Source: Spirochaetaceae bacterium | Lineage (GTDB): Bacteria; Spirochaetota; Spirochaetia; Treponematales; Breznakiellaceae | Reading direction: 5' to 3' | NCBI GenBank assembly: GCA_031278575.1 | Contig: JAITKD010000005.1 | Span: 1 to 6,905, forward strand | Length of the DNA stretch: 6,905 nucleotides | Part shown: piece by piece, positions 1 to 6,690 of the stretch | Numbering within the stretch: the first letter of the stretch is position 1 | Layout of the letters: the number at the start of each line of letters is the position of its first letter | Made by a program: the position numbers and the translations under genes | The notes under the pieces: model-generated | Told to the model about the DNA's origin: nothing | Database searches by the model: none | Seen by the model: only the letters and a program-made list of their open reading frames with translations

Positions 1-316
1 GCGCCTGCTGCCTTTTGGGGGTCAGACCCCCGGGGAACCGGCGCCCTGACGCCTTTTGGGGTCTGACCCCAGGCGGGGAACCGGCGTCTGACGCCTTTGG
101 GGGTCTGACCCAGGCGAAACCGGCGCCTGGCACCTTTTTGGGGGTCTGACCCCAGGGGGAACCGGCGTCTGACGCCTTTTGGGGTCAGACCCCAGGCGAA
201 ACCGGCGCCTGGCACCTTTTGGGGGTCAGACCCCCGGGGAACCGGCGCCCTGACGCCTTTTGGGGTCTGACCCCCGGCAGGAAACCGGCGCCTGACGCCG
301 TTGGGGTCTGACCCCC
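1..316. repeat. Degenerate tandem array of about eight ~40-bp palindrome-bearing units
   Basis: Units run approximately 1-40, 41-83, 84-122, 123-164, 165-204, 205-244, 245-287 and 288-316 (partial). Seven end in AACCG or AAACCG, and most have T3-5 before a G run. Each unit carries a 13-bp palindrome, GGGGTCTGACCCC or the TCAGA variant (cores at 18-30, 58-70, 141-153, 181-193, 222-234, 262-274 and 303-315; a version lacking one C around 101-111). Units 3 and 5 begin with a second palindrome, GGCGTCTGACGCC, that shares the GTCTGAC core. In the other units this first element has decayed to forms such as GGCGCCCTGACGCC or GGCGCCTGGCACC. The array probably begins upstream of the window. There are no unique spacers and no open frame of note. 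It may be a REP-like family, possibly spread by a Y1 (RAYT) transposase elsewhere in the genome, but that is inference: no transposase is in the window. Confidence 0.9.
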
Positions 317-331
317 TATCAGCATAAAACA

Positions 332-350
332 GCCCCGCGGGGCCTTTTTT
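332..350 (+). terminator. Intrinsic terminator upstream of the RNase gene
   Basis: A perfect palindrome GCCCCGCGGGGC (332-343) is followed by C and six T residues (345-350), the form of a rho-independent terminator on the + strand. It most likely ends a transcript arriving from left of the window through the repeat array. It stops 29 nt before the RNase start codon. An attenuator for the RNase gene would also be possible if transcription of that gene begins upstream, but no promoter is visible there. Confidence 0.8.
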
Positions 351-364
351 AACCCCTCCGGCTG

Positions 365-373
365 TGGTACACT
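365..373 (+). promoter_or_regulatory. Candidate extended -10 promoter for the RNase gene
   Basis: The stretch TGGTACACT fits an extended -10 element (TGn followed by a hexamer matching TATAAT at 4 of 6 positions). The only -35 candidate 17 bp upstream is the terminator T tract (345-350), so any -35 contact would be weak. Transcription would start about seven bases downstream, on or next to the ATG at 380, which agrees with the absence of a ribosome binding site. This is a motif match only. Confidence 0.35.
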
Positions 374-379
374 GCCTTA

Positions 380-2227
380 ATGATCGCCCTCAAGAGCCTT
401 GTGGTGTATAAAAACCGCCCCGCCTTAGTAACCGAGACCGGGGATAAGATAGGAATTTGCCTCCCCGGGGGGGAAACCCTCCGGGTCCGGGAGAAAGACG
501 TGGAAACGATCCATCCGGGGCCCTGCGGGCCCGAGGTCCTGGAGCCCGGGGAGCTTGCCGGGGATGTCCGGGGGGCCTGGGAGCTTTTGGAGGGCGGTTC
601 CCTGCCCTTGCGGGAGCTTGCGGACCTGGTCTACGGGGAGGATACGGCAAAAACCGCCTGGGCCGCCTACGGTCTTTTACAGGACGGGCTCTACTTTTCC
701 GGTACCATTGGGGCGATATCCGCCCGGAAAAGCGGGGAAGTGGAGGCGGAGGAGCAAAAACGGCAGGGGAAACAACGGGAAATCCGGGAGCGGGAGGCCT
801 TTTTGGAACGCCTCAGGGCGGGGGCTTTGGAGCTTCCCGGGGACGGCCGTTTCCTCCAGGACGTGGAGGCCCTGGCCTGCGGCAGGACCGAAAAATGCCG
901 TACCCTCAAGGAACTGGGCCGCCCGGAGACTCCCCCGGAGGCCCACCGGCTCCTCCTGGAAAAGGGGGTCTGGACCCCCATGGTAAACCCCCACCCGGCC
1001 CGGTTCGGCGCCCCGGCGGGTTCCGCCAAAACACCCCTGCCGCCCCCTCCGGCGGAGGACCGCCTGGATCTGACCGGCCTTGCCGCCTTTGCCATAGACA
1101 ACCCCTGGAGCGACGACCCGGACGACGCCCTTTCCCTGGAAGGGGACACCCTCTGGGTACACGTGGCGGACCCCGCCGCGGCCCTCCTCCCCGGGAGCCC
1201 CCCGGATCTGGAGGCCCGGGGCCGGGGAACCACCCTCTACCTCCCCGAAGGAAGCGCCCGGATGATCACCGAAGACGCCCTGCCCCGCTATGCCCTGGGG
1301 CTCTCCCCGGTTTCTCCGGCCCTGTCCTTTAAAATAACCCTCGGCGCCGGCGGCGCCATCGCCGGTACGGACATAATCCCCTCCCTGGTCCGGGTTACCC
1401 GGCTGACCTACGAAGAAGCCGACGGCCTCGCGGCGGAGGGGGCCCCCCTGGCCGCGCTTTTCGCCCTGGCGGAGCGGAACCGCCGGCGGCGGGCCGGCGC
1501 CGGGGCCGTATCCATTGAGCTTCCCGAGGTACACATCCGGGTTTCCGGGGGAACGGTCTCCATAGAGCCCCTAAAACCCCGGCGATCCGCGGATCTGGTC
1601 CGGGAATGTATGTTCCTTGCCGGGGAGGGGGCCGCCCGGTGGGCCTTGCAGCGGCGGCTCCCCTTTCCCTACGTCAGCCAGGAGCCGGGGGACCTGCCCG
1701 CTTCGCCCCTTTCCGGCCTGGCCGGAGCCTACCAGCTCAGGCGGTGTATGCGGCCCCGGACCTTGTCGGTAAAGCCCGCCGCCCACGGGAGCCTGGGCCT
1801 GGACGGGTATACCCAGGTAACCAGCCCCCTGCGGCGGTACACGGATCTTTTGGCCCACCAGCAGATCCGGGCCTTTTTGCGCGGGCAAAATCCCCGGGAA
1901 AATCCCGGGGACGCGCCCCCCCTGGGGGAGGAGGAACTTCTCCTCCGTTTAGCCGCCGCCGATGCCGCCGCCCAGGGGAACATCCAGGCGGAACGGGCGT
2001 CCCGGACCCATTGGACCATGGTTTATCTGTCCGATAAACGGGATTCCCCCTGGGAAGGGGTGGTCCTGGAAAACCGCGGCGGCCGGGCCCTGGTGTTGAT
2101 CCCCGCCCTGGGGCTGGAAACCCAGGTTCCCCTGAGGGGAGGGGAGCCCAACGAGGTCATTCCCCTCATCCTGAAATCGGTCCGGATCCCCGAGGGGGAA
2201 GCAAATTTCATTAAAGTTGCGGGGTGA
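380..2227 (+). CDS. RNase II family (RNB domain) 3'-5' exoribonuclease
   Basis: This 615-residue protein is a predicted cytoplasmic hydrolytic exoribonuclease that degrades single-stranded RNA processively from the 3' end. The RNB domain spans roughly residues 228-500. Its metal-binding cluster is intact at 240-249 (D-N-P-W-S-D-D-P-D-D): D240, D246, D248 and D249 have the spacing of D201, D207, D209 and D210 of E. coli RNase II. The second RNB signature, SPLRRYTDLLAHQQ, lies at 482-495 and contains the conserved arginine R485. The N-terminus (1-45) looks like a small beta-barrel, residues 60-200 are helical and charged, and the C-terminus (about 555-613) resembles an S1-like barrel. This N-terminal layout is closer to cyanobacterial or plastid RNase II than to enterobacterial RNase R with its two cold-shock domains. 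ATG 380 is the only usable upstream start, since an in-frame TAA lies at 350-352; no Shine-Dalgarno sequence precedes it. Codons are very GC-rich, which creates long false frames on both strands. RNB function is sure, but I cannot tell RNase II from RNase R by sequence alone. Confidence 0.92.
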   Translation: MIALKSLVVYKNRPALVTETGDKIGICLPGGETLRVREKDVETIHPGPCGPEVLEPGELAGDVRGAWELLEGGSLPLRELADLVYGEDTAKTAWAAYGLLQDGLYFSGTIGAISARKSGEVEAEEQKRQGKQREIREREAFLERLRAGALELPGDGRFLQDVEALACGRTEKCRTLKELGRPETPPEAHRLLLEKGVWTPMVNPHPARFGAPAGSAKTPLPPPPAEDRLDLTGLAAFAIDNPWSDDPDDALSLEGDTLWVHVADPAAALLPGSPPDLEARGRGTTLYLPEGSARMITEDALPRYALGLSPVSPALSFKITLGAGGAIAGTDIIPSLVRVTRLTYEEADGLAAEGAPLAALFALAERNRRRRAGAGAVSIELPEVHIRVSGGTVSIEPLKPRRSADLVRECMFLAGEGAARWALQRRLPFPYVSQEPGDLPASPLSGLAGAYQLRRCMRPRTLSVKPAAHGSLGLDGYTQVTSPLRRYTDLLAHQQIRAFLRGQNPRENPGDAPPLGEEELLLRLAAADAAAQGNIQAERASRTHWTMVYLSDKRDSPWEGVVLENRGGRALVLIPALGLETQVPLRGGEPNEVIPLILKSVRIPEGEANFIKVAG

Positions 2228-2229
2228 TG

Positions 2230-2258
2230 TTGACTGAATGACCGCTTGCTTTTATTAT
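2230..2258 (+). promoter_or_regulatory. Sigma-70-like promoter P1 for the che operon
   Basis: TTGACT (2230-2235) and TATTAT (2253-2258) each match the consensus at 5 of 6 positions and are separated by the ideal 17 bp. The element starts three bases after the RNase stop codon. Predicted initiation near 2265 would give an untranslated leader of about 130 nt before cheA. This is the best promoter match in the window. Confidence 0.65.
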
Positions 2259-2340
2259 ATATAGAGGGACTATTCTGAAATTAACCGGGTTTTGGAATTA
2301 GCCCAATAGCATATACCTTTGGATTTCGCCTGCCGGTCCC

Positions 2341-2368
2341 TTGACGTAAGCCGATTTGTGTATAAGAT
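2341..2368 (+). promoter_or_regulatory. Possible second promoter P2 for the che operon
   Basis: TTGACG (2341-2346) is followed after 16 bp by TAAGAT (2363-2368), 4 of 6 to the -10 consensus. An overlapping TATAAG (2361-2366) matches the hexamer better but leaves only 14 bp. Initiation near 2375 would give a leader of about 19 nt that still contains the weak ribosome binding site GGTGG (2380-2384), nine bases before the cheA ATG. Confidence 0.4.
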
Positions 2369-2393
2369 TGTTTTTATATGGTGGATTATCTGT

Positions 2394-4763
2394 ATGAGTG
2401 ATTATCTGGATCCTAATAATGAAGAACTTCTCAAGGACTTTTTCAGTGAAGCCCAGATGCAAGTGGATACCCTGGAACAGAATATTCTGGTTCTTGAGAA
2501 TGAAGGCGGAAACCGGGACGCGGTTGATGAAATTTTCCGGGCGGCCCATACCCTAACGGGCGGGGCGGCCACGGTGGAAATGATGGAGCTTTCCCATTTT
2601 ACCCACCTGGTGGAGGATGTCCTTGACGCTATCCGTTCCGACGTGGTGGCCATCAACGAGGATGTGGTGGATACGCTGCTCGCCGCCATTGATATTATCA
2701 AAGCGATGATTACCCAGCGCATGGATGGATCGGTATATAAAGAAGACACCTCTGAAATAGAGGGCCGTCTTTCCGCGCTGCTCCCCGAAAGGTCGGGGCA
2801 TAAAAAGGGCGCCGCTAAATCCGCGGTAAAACCCGCCGCGCCGCCCCCCCCCCCGCCGCCTCAGGCCGCGCCGGCCGCAAAGACGGGGCTTTCGGATGAC
2901 GAAATCCGGGAACTCAAGGCATCGGTGGAGGACGGCCGGTCCATTTACCGGGTGGTGGTCAAATTTGACGAAAACAGCCTCATGAACACCGTGGGAGGCA
3001 TCCAGGTTTACGCGGCCTTAAAAGGCGAAGGGACCATTCTCAAGACGATCCCCGAATTTGAGGCCCTCTATGAAGACACCTTTTATCCCCAGGTGGAATA
3101 TTTTATCGCCAGCGCCAGGAAACCGGAGGAGCTTGAACGGTATGTCGTCATCCCCGATGTAAGCCTTTCGGCGGATATTCGGGATCTTAACGCCCTGGGG
3201 GGGCAGGCCCCCGCGGCTCCGACGGCGTCCGCCGCCCCGCCGCCCAAGGCTCCCGCGGCCCAGGCGGCGCCCGCCGCTCCGCCGCCCAAGGCCCCCGCGG
3301 CCCAGGCGGCGCCCGCCGCACCGGCTCCGGCCGTTGCGGAAGGGCCGGGGGCGGAAGCAAAAAAGGCCGGTAAAGAGGCCGGGTCCATCCTCCGGGTGGA
3401 CTCCAAACGGATCGACGATCTCCTCAACCTGGTGTCGGAGACGGTCATCACCAAGGCCACCTTTAACCAGATCAGCAACCAGTTCAACGATCTGTTAAAC
3501 GATCTCCACACCCTGGAATCGGCTTACCGGGACCAGATTAAAAACCTCTTTGACCGCCTTCCCGATTACCTGGAAAGCATCCAGGGGGGGCGGTCCATCA
3601 AGGAGATCCGCAAGGAAATCGGGGACGAATACGGGGGAATCTTCTCCATGTTCGACGGATTCGAGGCGAGCCTTAAAAACGACGTGGGTAAGTTCCGTTC
3701 CACCTCCCAGAACCTGGGGCGGATCACCGGGGAGCTTCAGGAAGGGGTCATGCGGATCCGCATGGTGCCCATCAGCCAGATCTTCAGCCGCTTCCCCCGG
3801 CTGGTCCGGGACCTTTCCAAGAGCCTCAACAAAAAGATCAACCTGGTCATTGAGGGGGAGGAGACCGAGCTGGATAAATCGGTCATTGAGGACCTCCTGG
3901 ATCCCATCATGCACTCGGTCAGGAATTCGGTGGACCACGGCATTGAGTCGATGGAAGAACGGAAGGCCGCGGGGAAACCCGAGGAGGGGATGGTTCTCCT
4001 CAAGGCCAACAACGAAGGGAACATGATCATCATCGAGATTTCCGACGACGGCAAGGGTATTGACGTGGAGGCGGTAAAACGCAAGGCCGTGGAACGGGGG
4101 CTCATCAGCCCCAACAAGCTCCTTACCGACGTGGAGGCCTTCAACCTGATCTTTGAGCCGGGGTTCTCCACCGCCAAAACCATAACCTCCATATCCGGCC
4201 GGGGGGTGGGGCTTGACGTGGTCCGCCGCCAGATCGAGAAGCTCAACGGGATGGTAACGGTAACCTCCGAACGGGGGAAGGGTACCAAATTCACCATTAA
4301 ACTCCCCCTTACCCTGGCGATTATTCAGGGGCTCCTGGTCCGGGTGGGGTCGGAAATCTACTCCATTCCCATTACCTCGGTCATTGAAAGCCTCCGGTTA
4401 AAGCCCGAGGATATCAGGAGGATCGATAACTACGAGGTCTTTAATATCCGTAACGACGTCCTTTCCCTGCTCCGGCTGAACCGGCTTTTCGGCATAAAAA
4501 CCGAGGAACACCAGGAGTACAATTTCGTGGTTATTGTGGGAACCGCCGAGAAAAAGATGGGCTTTATGGTGGACAGCCTTATCGGTGAGGAGGATGTGGT
4601 GATTAAACCCCTGCGGGATCAGTACACCAATTCTCCGGGCATTGCGGGGGCATCGATTTTGGGGGACGGTTCCGTTTCCCTGATCATCGATGTCAGCCAG
4701 CTTTTGGAATTAGGACTCAAAAAGGAAATAGAACAACGCCGCGTCCGCGAGGCGTCGATTTGA
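2394..4763 (+). CDS. cheA: Chemotaxis histidine kinase CheA
   Basis: The 789-residue kinase couples receptors and CheW to CheY phosphorylation at the inner face of the membrane. P1 (about 1-130) has the phospho-accepting His52 in FRAAHTLTGGA, with H71 and E74 spaced like H67 and E70 of E. coli CheA; the lysine expected three residues after the histidine is Thr55. A Pro-Ala linker (about 131-165) leads to a P2 response-regulator-binding domain (about 168-262), then a second Pro-Ala linker (271-330). P3 dimerisation begins at ILRVDSKRIDDLLNLVSE (332-349) and runs to about 478, some 80 residues longer than usual. The P4 ATPase has an N box (HSVRNSVDHGIE, 507-518), a G1 box (DDGKGID, 551-557) and G2 (GRGVGLDVV, 602-610). 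P5 (about 640-775) is CheW-like. ATG 2394 is preferred over the in-frame TTG at 2319: it gives the conserved SDYLDPNNEELLKDFF start, while the extension is unlike CheA and runs across P2. It is the first gene of the operon; 16 nt separate it from the fusion gene. Confidence 0.97.
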   Translation: MSDYLDPNNEELLKDFFSEAQMQVDTLEQNILVLENEGGNRDAVDEIFRAAHTLTGGAATVEMMELSHFTHLVEDVLDAIRSDVVAINEDVVDTLLAAIDIIKAMITQRMDGSVYKEDTSEIEGRLSALLPERSGHKKGAAKSAVKPAAPPPPPPPQAAPAAKTGLSDDEIRELKASVEDGRSIYRVVVKFDENSLMNTVGGIQVYAALKGEGTILKTIPEFEALYEDTFYPQVEYFIASARKPEELERYVVIPDVSLSADIRDLNALGGQAPAAPTASAAPPPKAPAAQAAPAAPPPKAPAAQAAPAAPAPAVAEGPGAEAKKAGKEAGSILRVDSKRIDDLLNLVSETVITKATFNQISNQFNDLLNDLHTLESAYRDQIKNLFDRLPDYLESIQGGRSIKEIRKEIGDEYGGIFSMFDGFEASLKNDVGKFRSTSQNLGRITGELQEGVMRIRMVPISQIFSRFPRLVRDLSKSLNKKINLVIEGEETELDKSVIEDLLDPIMHSVRNSVDHGIESMEERKAAGKPEEGMVLLKANNEGNMIIIEISDDGKGIDVEAVKRKAVERGLISPNKLLTDVEAFNLIFEPGFSTAKTITSISGRGVGLDVVRRQIEKLNGMVTVTSERGKGTKFTIKLPLTLAIIQGLLVRVGSEIYSIPITSVIESLRLKPEDIRRIDNYEVFNIRNDVLSLLRLNRLFGIKTEEHQEYNFVVIVGTAEKKMGFMVDSLIGEEDVVIKPLRDQYTNSPGIAGASILGDGSVSLIIDVSQLLELGLKKEIEQRRVREASI
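3231..3314 (+). repeat. Two-copy 42-bp tandem repeat in the cheA Pro-Ala linker
   Basis: Positions 3231-3272 and 3273-3314 each encode AAPPPKAPAAQAAP (residues 280-293 and 294-307). The DNA copies differ at only two positions, both silent third bases, so the duplication is recent or kept homogeneous. It lengthens the flexible P2-P3 tether without changing its composition. Confidence 0.9.
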
Positions 4764-4767
4764 TAGC

Positions 4768-4772
4768 GAGGA
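4768..4772 (+). promoter_or_regulatory. Ribosome binding site fixing the start of the CheW-CheR-like gene
   Basis: GAGGA lies seven bases upstream of ATG 4780 but thirteen from the next in-frame ATG at 4786, so it selects the first methionine. It falls in the 16-nt gap after the cheA stop codon, which suits translational coupling. Confidence 0.75.
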
Positions 4773-4779
4773 AATCCCC

Positions 4780-6105
4780 ATGGCAATGATAAAAGATTTG
4801 GCAACGGTTAACGCCGAACTACAGGAACAAAAAGAGCGGGGCGATACGGTTGATTTTAAGATGGTAACCTTTTCTTTGGCGGGAAAGGATTATGGGGTGG
4901 ATATTATGAACGTCAAGGAGATCGCCAAGGCGGATAAATTCACCTACGTTCCCAATGCCGCCTCCTTTGTCCGGGGGGTGTATAACCTCCGGGGCGATAT
5001 TATCCCCATCATAGACCTCAGGACCTTTTTTCATCTCCCGGTAGATACTAAAGACGATGGTCAGGAAAATATGCTGATCCTCCGTATAGAGGACCGGGTC
5101 TATGGGACTATTGTGGACAAAATCGATAAGGTGGTGGGGATTAATTCCGAAACCATTCAGCCGCCCCATCCTATTTTTGGGGATATAAACATCAAATACA
5201 TCAGCGGGGTGGTGGAAAAGGAAGGGGACCTTTACATTATCCTGGACGTGATCCGGATCTTTACCCAAACCGACGAGGAAAAACAGAAACCCCGGGGTCA
5301 GGTGATGCCGGATACTCCCCCGGAAGCCTACTTTGCCCCCCCCGCCGCCGGTTCTTCCCAGGCGGATCCCAATGCGGCCCTGGGCTTTATCAAAGAAGGC
5401 CTTTTGGCGTTAAAACATTTTGCCGCGAGCCCCCTCAACGAAGAATGGCTGAACCGGCGTTTTAGCGATTGGGCCGCTACCCGCACGGAACCGGAGCTGC
5501 AGTTTAAAAACGAGGCCGAGGCGGCGGAATTTTTGGCTCCCTTTTATTCCCCCTGTTCCGGAAAATTCTGGGATGACGACTACGCCGCGGCGGTCAAGGG
5601 GATATTGCCGGATCTTACCTCAAATAACATCCAGGTATGGAATTTGGGCTGCGGAAAGGGCTATGAAACTTTTTCATTTGGGTGTATACTTAAATCAAGA
5701 TATCCTGACGGCAGGGTAAAAGTATGGGCCAATGATAACGATATTATGGCCATATCCCAGGCGCCGAACATGGTTTTTGATCTCGATGAGGTCCCTGAAT
5801 ATTGCCGGGGTTTTATGGTCCGGGGACGGAACGGGTATAGTTTTAACCAGGCAATCAAAGATTCATTGTTGTTTGAATACCATGATATTTTGAACGAGAA
5901 CCCGTTGCCGGAATTGGATATTATTTTGGCCAGGGATCTCTTGTCTTTTCTTCCCGTACCGGATCAGGAGCGGGTTATCTCCGGATTCATGGAAAAATTA
6001 AAGAGCCGGAGCGTGGTTATTTTGGGAAGAAACGAGCGTTTGACGGGAAGCGAGTGGAAGGCGGTAGGCAAAGATCCTGTATCTGCGTTTATGCGTAATG
6101 AATAG
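4780..6105 (+). CDS. cheW: CheW coupling domain fused to a degenerate CheR-like domain
   Basis: The 441-residue protein has two parts. Residues about 23-163 form a complete CheW domain, starting VDFKMVTFSLAGKDYGVDI and including VRGVYNLRGDIIPIIDLR (64-81); it links CheA P5 to receptors. A Pro-rich linker (about 164-195) leads to a CheR-like region (about 196-441) with a helical N-terminal part and a Rossmann-like methyltransferase part. The SAM motif is GCGKGYETFS (290-299, usual form GCSTGEEPYS) and the acidic motif is WANDND (316-321, usual ATDID). The usual TNETxFFR motif is replaced by SPCSGKFWDD (257-266), and the usual CRNVLIYF by ARDLLSFL (384-391). Relative to Salmonella CheR this replaces Arg98 (now Asp265) and Tyr235 (now Phe390). 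Methyl transfer to receptors is therefore doubtful. T. denticola has a related CheW-CheR-like fusion reported to be needed for ordered arrays, and a structural role is the best inference here. The stop codon precedes cheX by 29 nt. Confidence 0.93.
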   Translation: MAMIKDLATVNAELQEQKERGDTVDFKMVTFSLAGKDYGVDIMNVKEIAKADKFTYVPNAASFVRGVYNLRGDIIPIIDLRTFFHLPVDTKDDGQENMLILRIEDRVYGTIVDKIDKVVGINSETIQPPHPIFGDINIKYISGVVEKEGDLYIILDVIRIFTQTDEEKQKPRGQVMPDTPPEAYFAPPAAGSSQADPNAALGFIKEGLLALKHFAASPLNEEWLNRRFSDWAATRTEPELQFKNEAEAAEFLAPFYSPCSGKFWDDDYAAAVKGILPDLTSNNIQVWNLGCGKGYETFSFGCILKSRYPDGRVKVWANDNDIMAISQAPNMVFDLDEVPEYCRGFMVRGRNGYSFNQAIKDSLLFEYHDILNENPLPELDIILARDLLSFLPVPDQERVISGFMEKLKSRSVVILGRNERLTGSEWKAVGKDPVSAFMRNE

Positions 6106-6122
6106 TATTTAAAGTATTTAGA

Positions 6123-6127
6123 AGGAG
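6123..6127 (+). promoter_or_regulatory. Strong ribosome binding site of cheX
   Basis: AGGAG, within GAAGGAG, lies seven bases before ATG 6135. It is the clearest Shine-Dalgarno sequence in the window and confirms the cheX start; it contrasts with the weak site of cheA and the missing site of the RNase gene. Confidence 0.85.
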
Positions 6128-6134
6128 TAGTTGT

Positions 6135-6605
6135 ATGAGAGTTGAATATATCAACCCCTTTAGTGAGGCAGCTTTTAATGTACTCAAAGAAGTGCTTAAC
6201 GCTGAGGTCAAACGGGGGGATCTATACCTCAAATCTACCTCCATGTCGATAATGGGAGTTGCGGCCCTAGTCGGTCTTGCGGGAGATGTGGAAGGGCGGG
6301 TCCTTTTTGATATGACCAAAGAGACGGCTCTGGCGGTGGCGGGGGCCATGAATGGCGAGACCTTTACGTTTTTGGACGAAATGGCCAAGGCTACCATTCA
6401 GGAACTTGCCAACATGATCACCGCTCAGGCGGTTACCAAACTCCATGATCTGGGATTTAAGTTTGATCTTACCCCGCCGGCTCTTTTTACCGGTGATAAT
6501 ATGGAGGTTTCCAATACCCTCAAGGTGGAAGCCCTGATTGTGCCCATGGAATTGGGCCCCATCGGTAAGATCGAGGTGAATGTCGCCATCCGTGAACGTA
6601 TGTAG
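6135..6605 (+). CDS. cheX: CheX, CheY-P phosphatase
   Basis: The 156-residue protein belongs to the CheC/CheX/FliY family and ends signalling by hydrolysing the phosphate on CheY-P; in spirochaetes CheX replaces CheZ. The start MRVEYINPFSEAAFNVLKEV is typical of the family. The catalytic signature E-x2-N is present as E90 and N93 (QELANM, 89-94), with prolines at 114-115 near the position expected for the signature's distal proline. Length is normal for a CheX. It has one E-x2-N helix rather than the two found in CheC, and no membrane segment. It is the last gene of the operon. Base composition is nearer neutral than in the RNase gene. Its CheY partner is not encoded next to it, as would be expected from other treponemes. 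Confidence 0.95.
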   Translation: MRVEYINPFSEAAFNVLKEVLNAEVKRGDLYLKSTSMSIMGVAALVGLAGDVEGRVLFDMTKETALAVAGAMNGETFTFLDEMAKATIQELANMITAQAVTKLHDLGFKFDLTPPALFTGDNMEVSNTLKVEALIVPMELGPIGKIEVNVAIRERM

Positions 6606-6690
6606 GGATCATGTCCCTTATGCCCCCTGTGTTCCATAATGCGGAAGGGGATGAGTTCTTCTGTGGAGTATGGCGGCCTTGACAGACACG

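Noticed and set aside
1..316. CRISPR array
   Set aside because: Units are contiguous and variable throughout, with no identical repeats separated by unique spacers, and no cas gene is visible.
677..1534. Long minus-strand frame (285 codons) and other long overlapping frames inside the RNase gene
   Set aside because: They lie wholly within a gene with an intact RNB catalytic motif, are rich in Gly, Pro and Arg as expected for shadow frames in GC-rich DNA, and show no recognisable domain.
2350..2357. GCCGATTT resembling the -10 of a sigma-28 flagellar promoter
   Set aside because: No TAAA-type -35 lies at the required spacing upstream (2331-2338 reads TGCCGGTC).
2319..2393. In-frame TTG start giving CheA 25 extra residues
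   Set aside because: The extension is unlike CheA N-termini, lacks a ribosome binding site and contains promoter P2. ATG 2394 gives the normal P1 start.
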